47,787 bases of DNA from an uncultured Roseburia sp. (GTDB lineage Bacteria > Bacillota > Clostridia > Lachnospirales > Lachnospiraceae). Below are positions 41,671 to 47,787 of the stretch, piece after piece (position 1 is the stretch's first letter; each line of letters opens with the position of its first letter). The position numbers and the translations under genes were made by a program. The notes under the pieces were generated by a model. That model was given only the letters and a program-made list of their open reading frames with translations, did not search any database and was not told the DNA's origin. The stretch spans positions 1-47,787 of the forward strand of contig CALWHT010000061.1 of the NCBI GenBank assembly GCA_944380515.1. The letters run 5' to 3'.

Positions 41671-41825
41671 CTAGGTCTCCTAGTGTGAACGCCCTGGGCG
41701 TGAAGTGTGCTGCTTAAAGTGATGCAACTTTAAGCGTATCCTGCTACTTTCGCCAAATAGTGGCGTTGCCTATTTTGACGTCGGAAGACACTGATTTTCA
41801 GATGAAGTCTGGAGGTTGGTGTCTT
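41671..41825. other. Non-coding region with five consecutive hairpins
   Basis: Inverted repeats follow each other with little space: CTAGG/CCTAG (41671-41683), ACGCCC/GGGCGT (41689-41701), GCTTAAAGT/ACTTTAAGC (41712-41735), CGCC/GGCG (about 41751-41765) and AAGACAC/GTGTCTT (41785-41825). The region lies inside a 690-base gap (41442-42132) that has no convincing gene. It may be a structured RNA, an origin or transfer region of the mobile element, or a leader of the replication genes. Confidence 0.5.
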
Positions 41826-41908
41826 TTGTTATGTCCGCCATGCACGGCTATTGTTCTCTGTAGTCAATTAATAAAAAATATTTTGATTTTTTGTCCGTCA
41901 ACAATTTT

Positions 41909-42074
41909 TGACTCAATGTAAATAGTGAAAAGAAAAATTATGAAAAAATATGTCACGTTTTTTGCAATCAGCTTTTTTTGACTCCAAGTACATAGTGAAA
42001 AACAAAAAGTTTTTAAAAAAGTTTGCCACATTTTTTGCAATCAGCTTTTTCTGACCCTAAGTACTTAGTGTAAG
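41909..42074 (+). repeat. Three iteron-like direct repeats
   Basis: A 23-base repeat of the form TGACYCNAAGTACNTAGTG occurs at 41909-41931, 41979-42001 and 42052-42074, about 70 and 73 bases apart. Between them a second repeat, TTTTTTGCAATCAGC, appears twice. They sit directly upstream of the replication module, as iterons or operator sites would. Confidence 0.7.
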
Positions 42075-42132
42075 AAAAATGTTTAAGCTGGCAAAATGTG
42101 AGATTTACAAGACGCAGAGAGGAGATAAGAGG

Positions 42133-42831
42133 ATGCAGTCAAAGGAAGCAATGAAAAAATTAGCGGACAACTATGAAACATTAGTATTTGTTAGTAAGCG
42201 TTATCCTAGTTCGATATCGCGATTGAAAAATCTGTTAATGTCGGAGGGCGTATCAGAAACTTCTGCCCGTAGAAAAATTGCAGAATTGGAGACGGAGGCA
42301 GGATGTCTGGTGTTGGAAAGAGGTGGAAGCCTGAAACTGAATCAGGAATTGATTTCACAAATGTTCTTACAAATACAGATGGAGCTTGATCTTCCAAATC
42401 GTTTGGCAGAGGAACAAGAGCAACAGTTAGCTACGTGGAAACGCAAGTTGGAAACGTTAGAACAGCAAAAGGCGGATGAAATTAAGGCGCTAAAAGCAGA
42501 AATCGAAAGCTATAAACGTATGGTGGAAAGACAGAAGAATGAATTTAAAACAGAGAAAGAACGCTATGAATGGAGCCGTAGATTTGACAGGGATTTATAC
42601 TTGGAAGTTTCCCGGAAACTTGAAGAAGCGGAAGAAAAAATTGCTGATATGAAGAAGGGTGTATGGTCGTATCTCAAGGTTTGCAGAAAAGACCGAAGAG
42701 AGGAACGTTTGAAAGAAAAGCGTCTCAAGAGAGAAAGAAAAGAGCGTCAGAAACTTTATGAAGAAAATGAGCGAAAGTACGCAGAAATGAGAAAGGAAAT
42801 GAAGGAATCCGGTTATGGGAGAGGAGTATAA
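42133..42831 (+). CDS. Coiled-coil protein with winged-helix-like N-terminus, replication module
   Basis: This 232-residue protein begins with a helix-turn-helix-like part (about residues 10-65, SISRLKNLLMSEGVSETSARRKIAELE) and continues as a long, highly charged coiled coil to the end (EKRLKRERKERQKLYEENERK). I cannot name a family. Its place directly after iteron-like repeats and before a RepA_N initiator suggests a DNA-binding accessory or partition factor of the element. The ATG at 42133 follows AGAGAGGAG; an ATG at 42079 lies upstream in frame but inside the repeat flank. Confidence 0.75.
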   Translation: MQSKEAMKKLADNYETLVFVSKRYPSSISRLKNLLMSEGVSETSARRKIAELETEAGCLVLERGGSLKLNQELISQMFLQIQMELDLPNRLAEEQEQQLATWKRKLETLEQQKADEIKALKAEIESYKRMVERQKNEFKTEKERYEWSRRFDRDLYLEVSRKLEEAEEKIADMKKGVWSYLKVCRKDRREERLKEKRLKRERKERQKLYEENERKYAEMRKEMKESGYGRGV

Positions 42832-42833
42832 GA

Positions 42834-43316
42834 ATGAGTAAATACATGTACGAACATACGAAGATGCCGCCATATTTGCCAATGCCACGATTTCTGTTGA
42901 ATTGTCCAATCAGTAACACGGCGAAGATGCTGTATATCCGGTTGTTGGGTAAAGCGCAACTGTCGCAAAAGAATCGTTGGCTGGACGGACAGGGAAGAGT
43001 TTACTTTATTTATCCCATCCATCAGATGGCTGCAGATATGAATAAAAGTGAAACAACCATCAAGGATGCAATGAAGGAATTGGTGAAGGTGCAGTTGTTA
43101 GAGAAAATCTCGGAAGGACGGGGACGACCTAACCGGTTATATATTTTATTTTCGGATGAGGAACATGGACAGAAATCCGCGGACGGAAATCCGACAGAAG
43201 TAGGGAAGAAAAACGTCGGTAACTATGGCGGAAATCAGTCCCCTAGTAAATATATAAGTAAAAAGAATAGTAATCCTTTAAGGGATTATGACTATGATGA
43301 AAAGGAGAGTTTTTAA
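42834..43316 (+). CDS. Replication initiator, RepA_N domain
   Basis: The 160-residue protein matches the RepA N-terminal domain of Firmicute plasmids and integrative elements: FLLNCPISNTAKMLYIRLLG, AQLSQKNRWLDGQGRVYFIY, and the winged-helix MNKSETTIKDAMKELVKVQLLEK followed by GRGRPNRLYILF. These proteins bind the origin and start plasmid-type replication. It begins two bases after the upstream stop, and the DnaC-like gene begins two bases after its own stop, so the three form one operon. It is shorter than full RepA proteins and lacks a long C-terminal domain. Confidence 0.85.
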   Translation: MSKYMYEHTKMPPYLPMPRFLLNCPISNTAKMLYIRLLGKAQLSQKNRWLDGQGRVYFIYPIHQMAADMNKSETTIKDAMKELVKVQLLEKISEGRGRPNRLYILFSDEEHGQKSADGNPTEVGKKNVGNYGGNQSPSKYISKKNSNPLRDYDYDEKESF

Positions 43317-43318
43317 CT

Positions 43319-44116
43319 ATGGGAAAAGAAAGAGAATTTTATATTGGTGAAGATGGATTAGAGCATTGTTCGGTATGTAAGGAGCCTTTAATGGTGTTGT
43401 TCTCGGAACGATTACAACACGTTGTTGGATTGAAATCGCATCCAAGATGGTGCGCTTGTCAAAGAGCAGAATTTGAAGGTGAAGAGCGTGAACGTAAGGA
43501 ACGTGAGCATTTACATGAGGTAGAGAAGAATACATTGGTGTGTTTTTCGGAGCGAGCTATGAAGGCGTGGAATTTTAACAATGATAATGGTTCTAATCCT
43601 TGTATGCCATATGCGAAGCAATATGTGGAGCATTGGGATGAAGTTAAGAAAAAGAACATAGGATTGTTGTTATGGGGCGATGTCGGTACAGGAAAAAGCT
43701 ATATGGCGGCGTGTATCGCCAACGCATTACTTGAGCAGGAGAAGAAAGTCCTTATGACTAACTTTTCCGCTATCAGTAATCAAATATTTGCTTCAACAGA
43801 CAAGAATGCATACATAGAAGCCGTTTGTTCATATGACTTATTGATTCTTGATGATTTGGGTTCAGAACGCAGTTCCAGTTATATGATGGAGAATGTGTTT
43901 CAAGTGACTGACAGGAGAGTATGCTCCGGCAAGCCTATGATCATTACGACGAATCTTACGGTAAAGGAAATGAGAGAGACGCAGAACATGGATGAAAAGA
44001 GAATTTACGACCGAGTACTCCAAAATTGCCAGCCTATTTGTGTGAATGGAGAGAACCAACGCAGAGAAAAGAGCAAGCAAAATAGAATTGAATTGGAACA
44101 GATTTTTCAAGGATAA
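43319..44116 (+). CDS. DnaC/IstB-like ATP-binding protein
   Basis: This 265-residue AAA+ protein probably loads the replicative helicase at the element's origin. An N-terminal cysteine cluster (CSVCKEP... and WCACQR) resembles a zinc finger. Walker A is GDVGTGKSY (about residues 118-126), Walker B is LLILDDLGSE, and sensor 1 is in MIITTNLT, with the C-terminal arginine region IYDRVLQNCQPI. AAGGAGAG lies before the ATG. It is the third gene of the replication operon. Confidence 0.9.
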   Translation: MGKEREFYIGEDGLEHCSVCKEPLMVLFSERLQHVVGLKSHPRWCACQRAEFEGEERERKEREHLHEVEKNTLVCFSERAMKAWNFNNDNGSNPCMPYAKQYVEHWDEVKKKNIGLLLWGDVGTGKSYMAACIANALLEQEKKVLMTNFSAISNQIFASTDKNAYIEAVCSYDLLILDDLGSERSSSYMMENVFQVTDRRVCSGKPMIITTNLTVKEMRETQNMDEKRIYDRVLQNCQPICVNGENQRREKSKQNRIELEQIFQG

Positions 44117-44215
44117 ACTGTCGTTTATATTAGCAAAAAAGGTAGGTCTAACTTAAGAAGCAATCTCATAGTATTGAAAAGAAAGACAAGCTGGAGAAGG
44201 AGGTGGAGATTCCGC

Positions 44216-44449
44216 TTGAAACAGAGAAAATTGAATTATCGCTTTCATAATCCGAATTCGGCGGAGGATACCGCTGACTTCTTGTGTAAGCTTTTGATTG
44301 AAGCAAACGTAGGGAAGGTGGAACGTGCGATTGATGAGGCTGCATCGAGGTGTGCAGAAGAAAGTGAGTACATAGCAGTGCCGGAGGACGTGAAGGTAGA
44401 TGCACTAGAGGAAGAAACGGTGAATATAAGACGAAGAAGAGCAAGGTAG
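44216..44449 (+). CDS. Small element-associated hypothetical protein
   Basis: The 77-residue product has the motif LNYRFHNPNSAEDTADFLCKLLIEAN, which I associate with small unnamed proteins carried by Lachnospiraceae integrative elements; the function is unknown. The likely start is TTG at 44216, 12 bases after AAGGAGG. A second short frame (44173-44250, without a standard start, ending in EVEIPLETEKIELSLS) overlaps it and looks like the end of a companion peptide whose start codon has decayed. A terminator overlaps the stop codon. Confidence 0.6.
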   Translation: MKQRKLNYRFHNPNSAEDTADFLCKLLIEANVGKVERAIDEAASRCAEESEYIAVPEDVKVDALEEETVNIRRRRAR

Positions 44450-44466
44450 AGATGCCTTGCTCTTTT
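44437..44466 (+). terminator. Terminator after the replication module
   Basis: AAGAGCAAGG (44437-44446) pairs with CCTTGCTCTT (44455-44464), followed by TT. It closes the element operon and isolates the next island. Confidence 0.8.
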
Positions 44467-44489
44467 ATGAAATAATTGGGCTCCTAATA

Positions 44490-44536
44490 TTGACTTTAAT
44501 ATAAAATTAAACTATAATGAATAAAAATAAACTATA
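44490..44536 (+). promoter_or_regulatory. Promoter and direct-repeat operator of the HTH-nuclease operon
   Basis: TTGACT (44490-44495) and TATAAT (44513-44518) are 17 bases apart. TAAACTATA occurs at 44508-44516, over the -10 box, and again at 44528-44536, 20 bases on. Such spacing suggests an operator bound by the small HTH protein encoded just downstream. Confidence 0.7.
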
Positions 44537-44545
44537 GGGTGTAAT

Positions 44546-44791
44546 ATGAGAACAAATTCTATTCACAAAGAGATAAAGATGAATTTGGCACGTTCTGGTA
44601 TGACACTAACTGAAGTGGTTAGTAGAATGAATAAGAACCGTTCCGAAGAGAATCAAACGACCATACAAAACATATCAAATAAAATCATGCGTGGGACAAT
44701 AAAGTATTCCGAAATCTTGGAGATAGCTGCCATACTAAACATGAGTATTGTATGGACAGAGGCAAGAGAGGAGGAAATGCAAAATGTATGA
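44546..44791 (+). CDS. Small helix-turn-helix protein
   Basis: The 81-residue protein looks like a lambda-repressor-type HTH (MTLTEVVSRMN, QTTIQNISNKIMRGTIKYSEILEIAAILNM). It probably controls its own operon through the direct repeats upstream. AGGGTG precedes the ATG. Its end overlaps the start of the nuclease gene (ATGTATGA), so both are translated together. A regulator of a defence or addiction module is the likely role, but this is inferred from arrangement. Confidence 0.75.
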   Translation: MRTNSIHKEIKMNLARSGMTLTEVVSRMNKNRSEENQTTIQNISNKIMRGTIKYSEILEIAAILNMSIVWTEAREEEMQNV

Positions 44792-45626
44792 TGAGATACT
44801 TAGTACTTATACGGATAGTGAGATAGTACAGATATGCAAATATTTAAACAAGGATTACAACATATATGAACCGGATGAAGTGCGATGGGAAAAAATAAAA
44901 TACGCATTTTATAAAACAAGTGAGCAAACAATTATCGAATTGCAGAAGGAAACTTTTTCTAATGAGTTTATTAATCGTCTTATGCTTAAGTATTATGCAT
45001 GCGAAAGAGTAATAAAATATCATTTTATAAAATATCTCAAAGATGCAATTCATGATATTGTAGCATTTGAAATGTCAATTGGAGATAGTAGAATTGATAT
45101 CTGTCGTATCAATGGTAAATTGTGTGCATATGAAATAAAGACAGAGTATGACAATTACGATAGACTTGAGACTCAGATGAAAGACTATTTTAGTGCATTT
45201 GAGAGAGTTTATATTATTGTTCCAATACAAAATGCGGAAACTGTACAAGAGTACATTCCTCCACAATGTGGAATAATAACATATAGATTAGATGAATGTG
45301 GTAATATGATTTTTGCATATAGGCGCTCGGCTCAAGATAATAAATGTGATATTGATTTCTGCTTAAATAGTTTATCTAGTAGCGATTTAACCAAAATAAT
45401 AAAACTTCTTAGATTAAAGCCGTGTAAAACAAAAAATGAAAATCTTGAGCTGTTACTAGGTGTTGCTAAAGAAAAAAATATATGGTCGATATATAAACAT
45501 TTCTTGAAAGAAAAGTATAAGGAACAATGGAATTATTTGAGAGGGAATTTTGATAAGATTTTACCGATTGATTGCCAGAGTTTTTTCTCATCGAAGATGA
45601 ATCCTGATTTGTTATATGAAAAATAA
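44784..45626 (+). CDS. sce7726-family protein, predicted PD-(D/E)XK nuclease
   Basis: The 280-residue protein matches the sce7726 family. The core reads EMSIGDSRIDICRINGK, then AYEIKTEYDNYDRLETQMKD, then VYIIVP, with the later PQCGIITY. The Asp of RID, the E-x-K of YEIKTE, and the following Gln fit the active site of PD-(D/E)XK nucleases. The family is named from a Sorangium protein usually encoded beside sce7725, as here, and I know of no proven function. The C-terminal 100 residues are unique to me. The start ATG at 44784 follows GAGGAGGAA. Confidence 0.85.
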   Translation: MYDEILSTYTDSEIVQICKYLNKDYNIYEPDEVRWEKIKYAFYKTSEQTIIELQKETFSNEFINRLMLKYYACERVIKYHFIKYLKDAIHDIVAFEMSIGDSRIDICRINGKLCAYEIKTEYDNYDRLETQMKDYFSAFERVYIIVPIQNAETVQEYIPPQCGIITYRLDECGNMIFAYRRSAQDNKCDIDFCLNSLSSSDLTKIIKLLRLKPCKTKNENLELLLGVAKEKNIWSIYKHFLKEKYKEQWNYLRGNFDKILPIDCQSFFSSKMNPDLLYEK

Positions 45627-45627
45627 A

Positions 45628-45668
45628 AGAATCATATGGCTTGTTTATAGCCATATGATTCTCTTTTT
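45628..45668. terminator. Bidirectional terminator between the two halves of the island
   Basis: AGAATCATATGGCT (45628-45641) pairs perfectly with AGCCATATGATTCT (45649-45662). T-rich runs on both strands (CTTTTTT and CTTTTATTTTT) serve the convergent sce7726 and sce7725 genes. Confidence 0.9.
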
Positions 45669-46720
45669 TATGCACCTGTTTCGTACATAGTATAAATATA
45701 GTGCAACATAGTGATCATTTTCCATTGCCCTTGGTTTTTCCCGCTTTTGACCTTGGCTAGAATAGAAAGAATTTCTTGACAACCAGGGCACTTTTCATGA
45801 TGTTCATCTGAAAATTCATTCCAATATTCAGATTCGACGATGCTCGGTGCAATATAGTCTGGAAATTCGGAAAGTTGTGCAGTTCTGCCTTTAAACGCAA
45901 CAAAGAAATTGTTGTCGTTTGAGTAGTAGACTCCAGCAGGACTAATGGCACCGCCTGTTGAAGGGAGAGATGCCACTATGCAAGCATAATCGCCAAAACC
46001 ATCAAATTTATTCATGATGCTTGTATTGTATAATTCCTTCAAACTATTATCAATCTGACCAATGGGTTCTTTGTCGGCCATTGATTTATTTGTTAATGTT
46101 TCTGGGCGATTTGCATTGATAACCACAGAAATAAAATTCCTTTGCTTTTTACTATCAGAAATCCGTTTGTAAATCTTTTTGAATACCGGGTTCATGTGTG
46201 AAGAGGATTCTATATCTAATAGAACGATATCATTTTCTGCTATTAAACCTTCTACATGTGAAAAGATATTCTCGAAATCTTGTGTTTTTATACGGAATGC
46301 AATTTTTGGAAATACTTTTCGATATTCATTAACTTCATGTGTCATTCTGTTTAAGGATACATTTTCGCTAAGGTAAGAAATAACGGGAATAACTCGTTCG
46401 GAAAATTCTCTTAATTTGAGTGTTTCTTCGATACAAAAGTCTACTTGACGAGTTGATAACGAAATGTAAGTTCTTACAGCATCTGTTGTACTATTCAATT
46501 TTGTTGATTTTAAGAAATCTATCATAAGAGCCATATCGGAGTTGGCACTTAATAATTCTGCTAAATCATCCAAGATGGTATTTTTGTTGTTTGAACGGGT
46601 TTTCTCTTGTATTAATTCAACTAATGGAAGGACAGAAGTGTTGCTAAAAACTCCTAATTCTGCTAATTGAGTTAATACGCTCATTTCTACTGTTCGGTTT
46701 TTAAGTATAGGAACATACAT
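45668..46720 (-). CDS. sce7725-family (beta family) protein
   Basis: The 350-residue protein matches the sce7725/beta family, whose members start with MYVPILKNRTVE and a PLVELIQEK segment and look like a TIM-barrel-type fold with alternating hydrophobic strands. The conserved C-terminus has CPGCQEIL and GKNQGQWKMITMLHYI. The molecular function is unknown; the family pairs with sce7726. GGGAGG precedes the ATG. Its start lies one base after the stop of the FRG gene, so the two are coupled. Confidence 0.85.
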   Translation of the reverse strand: MYVPILKNRTVEMSVLTQLAELGVFSNTSVLPLVELIQEKTRSNNKNTILDDLAELLSANSDMALMIDFLKSTKLNSTTDAVRTYISLSTRQVDFCIEETLKLREFSERVIPVISYLSENVSLNRMTHEVNEYRKVFPKIAFRIKTQDFENIFSHVEGLIAENDIVLLDIESSSHMNPVFKKIYKRISDSKKQRNFISVVINANRPETLTNKSMADKEPIGQIDNSLKELYNTSIMNKFDGFGDYACIVASLPSTGGAISPAGVYYSNDNNFFVAFKGRTAQLSEFPDYIAPSIVESEYWNEFSDEHHEKCPGCQEILSILAKVKSGKNQGQWKMITMLHYIYTMYETGA

Positions 46721-46721
46721 G

Positions 46722-47441
46722 TCAGATACCTCCCTTCGCTTTGTAATCTAAGTGGTAAGCTAATCCCTCAAGCCCTGGATATATGAAAGACCGGTTAATT
46801 CCGAACCAATCTAAATCGTTAACAAAATCTTTGATAATACTGTTTGGAATGATTAATTTATCTACCATACAGAGTTCATCATTGATTTTTGTTTTATCTA
46901 GTGGAACAGTTGGGTTTTTGTGCACGGTAAAAACACCTTTTTGCGCTATGATTCTTGGATGTATATAACTTGGTGCATAAAGAACAACGTCGTCTTCGTC
47001 CGATAAAGAAAAAACATCTAGAACATCTGCGGTATTAGAGTTGAATTGTGTTTTGTCAACAACGTATACTGCAACATCATTTCCGTTTGAATTTTCCGTG
47101 GCAAAATAAGCCGCTATAAGAGGATTTTCTGTCCAATCTAAGAATCTAGTAGGTAAGCCGTGATGTTGTCCTATAGTCCATTGGTCCCAGGAACTTATAT
47201 TTCTTAAATCCATATGCGGGATGGACATTTTAATAAACTCATTCATAATTCGTTCTTCCATGTCCTGCAAATCATCAACAATGGATTCTGCTTGGCATCT
47301 TGCAACATACGGTTCGCGTCCTATTTTAGGTACAAGTAAATAGTCTAAATGATTCATACCACGAAAAATATGATTTCTAGTATAGTTTTTCTCTACATAT
47401 GATAAATAGTCAATAAAGGAATTAATAGTTATTTCGTTCAT
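46722..47441 (-). CDS. FRG domain-containing protein
   Basis: This 239-residue protein has the FRG domain named for the motif seen here in HIFRGMNHLDYLLVPKIGR, with the second hallmark QHHGLPTRFLDWTENPLIAAYFAT at about residues 93-116. FRG proteins are frequent in mobile elements and in predicted phage-defence loci, and the biochemical activity is not established. AAGGAGG lies 12-13 bases before the ATG. A TATAAT box on the minus strand (near 47480) lies upstream without a clear -35. It is first in the operon with the sce7725-family gene. Confidence 0.9.
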   Translation of the reverse strand: MNEITINSFIDYLSYVEKNYTRNHIFRGMNHLDYLLVPKIGREPYVARCQAESIVDDLQDMEERIMNEFIKMSIPHMDLRNISSWDQWTIGQHHGLPTRFLDWTENPLIAAYFATENSNGNDVAVYVVDKTQFNSNTADVLDVFSLSDEDDVVLYAPSYIHPRIIAQKGVFTVHKNPTVPLDKTKINDELCMVDKLIIPNSIIKDFVNDLDWFGINRSFIYPGLEGLAYHLDYKAKGGI

Positions 47442-47595
47442 ATATTCAGCAAGCCTCCTTTTTGTCTATAGTGCCAATATTATACAACATATTTCCTTGA
47501 AATACTAGTAGTTATGCATATATAATAGTGAAATGAAAGTAGATTATTAAGAAGTTACGATAGATAAAGCAATTCAGCTTACGGAGGAAAATGGG

Positions 47596-47682
47596 ATGTC
47601 AAAATTAACTTGGGTAAAAGAGATTATTGTAAAAGAATTATATGCACCATATGAGGTGGAAAAGTTTGAAACAAATAAGTGA
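47596..47682 (+). CDS. Possible 28-residue peptide
   Basis: After ACGGAGGAAAATGGG an ATG at 47596 opens 28 codons (MSKLTWVKEIIVKELYAPYE and eight more residues) ending at TGA 47682. The ribosome binding site is good, and an AT-rich promoter-like TATAAT lies near 47521. It could be a real small protein or the decayed start of a longer one. The rest of 47442-47787 holds only a small hairpin (GCCA/TGGC near 47720) and no other gene that I can see before the window ends. Confidence 0.35.
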   Translation: MSKLTWVKEIIVKELYAPYEVEKFETNK

Positions 47683-47787
47683 AAGACAGCCAAGAAATAA
47701 AGGGCATAGCAAGTAAGCCATCTTTCGGTGGCTAAAAATAAAATATAGACGCAACACCTAATCAGGTAATCGGAACAGCATCATCTT

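Noticed and set aside
41489-41674. 61-codon frame in the non-coding gap after the flavin cassette
   Set aside because: It passes through a strong terminator hairpin and has no ribosome binding site or similarity that I recognise.
41785-41825. Hammerhead-ribozyme-like bases (CTGAT and CAGATGAAGTC)
   Set aside because: The CUGAUGA...GAAA core and three-stem geometry are not present.
1-47787. CRISPR arrays, rRNA or tRNA genes
   Set aside because: I saw no regular short repeat-spacer series and no cloverleaf-like or rRNA-like sequence, though a tRNA scan was not possible by eye on every segment.

Overview
The window looks like chromosome of a spore-forming, anaerobic Firmicute of the Lachnospiraceae type. 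The evidence is pyruvate formate-lyase with its activase under a ZTP riboswitch, a Veg gene next to a SPOCS/LysM spore-coat-type gene, a spoIIID remnant, long-form HPF, a PcsB-like NlpC/P60 hydrolase and Clostridia-style AGGAGG ribosome binding sites. The species cannot be named from this sequence alone. There are no rRNA or tRNA genes and no CRISPR array that I can see.

Layout. 1-3.8 kb: an ABC exporter pair (ATPase plus FtsX-type permease with a long coiled coil). 3.8-7.0 kb: a cytidylate-kinase-like protein, a CorA-type transporter, a small phosphoesterase on the minus strand and a PAS-GGDEF diguanylate cyclase. 7.0-10.4 kb: ZTP riboswitch, a 66-bp inverted repeat and a second terminator, then pflB-pflA. 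10.4-14.3 kb: hpf, a small unknown gene, ddl and murF. 14.4-17.8 kb: plsC (minus), a PrcB-like lipoprotein, veg and a SPOCS/LysM protein. 17.9-21.4 kb: an NlpC/P60 hydrolase, a YqeY-like protein, a membrane-anchored unknown and methionine aminopeptidase. 21.4-23.2 kb (minus): plsY with a diacylglycerol-glucosyltransferase-like gene. 23.3-26.0 kb: a chemoreceptor with an attenuator-like leader. 26.07-27.72 kb: an IS4-family insertion sequence with inward-protecting terminators at both ends. 27.7-29.2 kb (minus): a TIGR04076-like protein and a DUF362/ferredoxin protein. 29.4-31.5 kb: aroE, aroK and an unknown. 31.5-36.4 kb: response regulator, a frameshifted histidine kinase without membrane segments, and a second ABC/FtsX exporter. 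36.4-37.9 kb: an MIF-like tautomerase and two broken genes (an XRE regulator with a homopolymer frameshift and a truncated spoIIID), bracketed by two copies of a 58-bp repeat.

From about 37.9 kb to the end the DNA is visibly more AT-rich and accessory. It holds a MarR-controlled flavin cassette (flavodoxin, membrane-anchored FMN-binding protein, two proteins of little-known function). Next comes a 690-base non-coding stretch with consecutive hairpins and three iteron-like repeats. This leads into a replication module (coiled-coil DNA-binding-like protein, RepA_N initiator, DnaC-like ATPase, small element protein) typical of an integrated plasmid or integrative element. Last is a four-gene island: a small HTH protein and an sce7726-family PD-(D/E)XK nuclease facing an sce7725/beta-family protein and an FRG-domain protein. 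That island is the best candidate in the window for an uncharacterised, possibly anti-phage, system.

Working links inferred from order and spacing: cell-wall and lipid synthesis (ddl-murF; plsC; plsY-glucosyltransferase), fermentation (pflB-pflA), signalling with transport (response regulator, kinase, ABC exporter), and a self-contained mobile/defence end. Homology calls come from recognising sequence motifs by eye; no database search was run.
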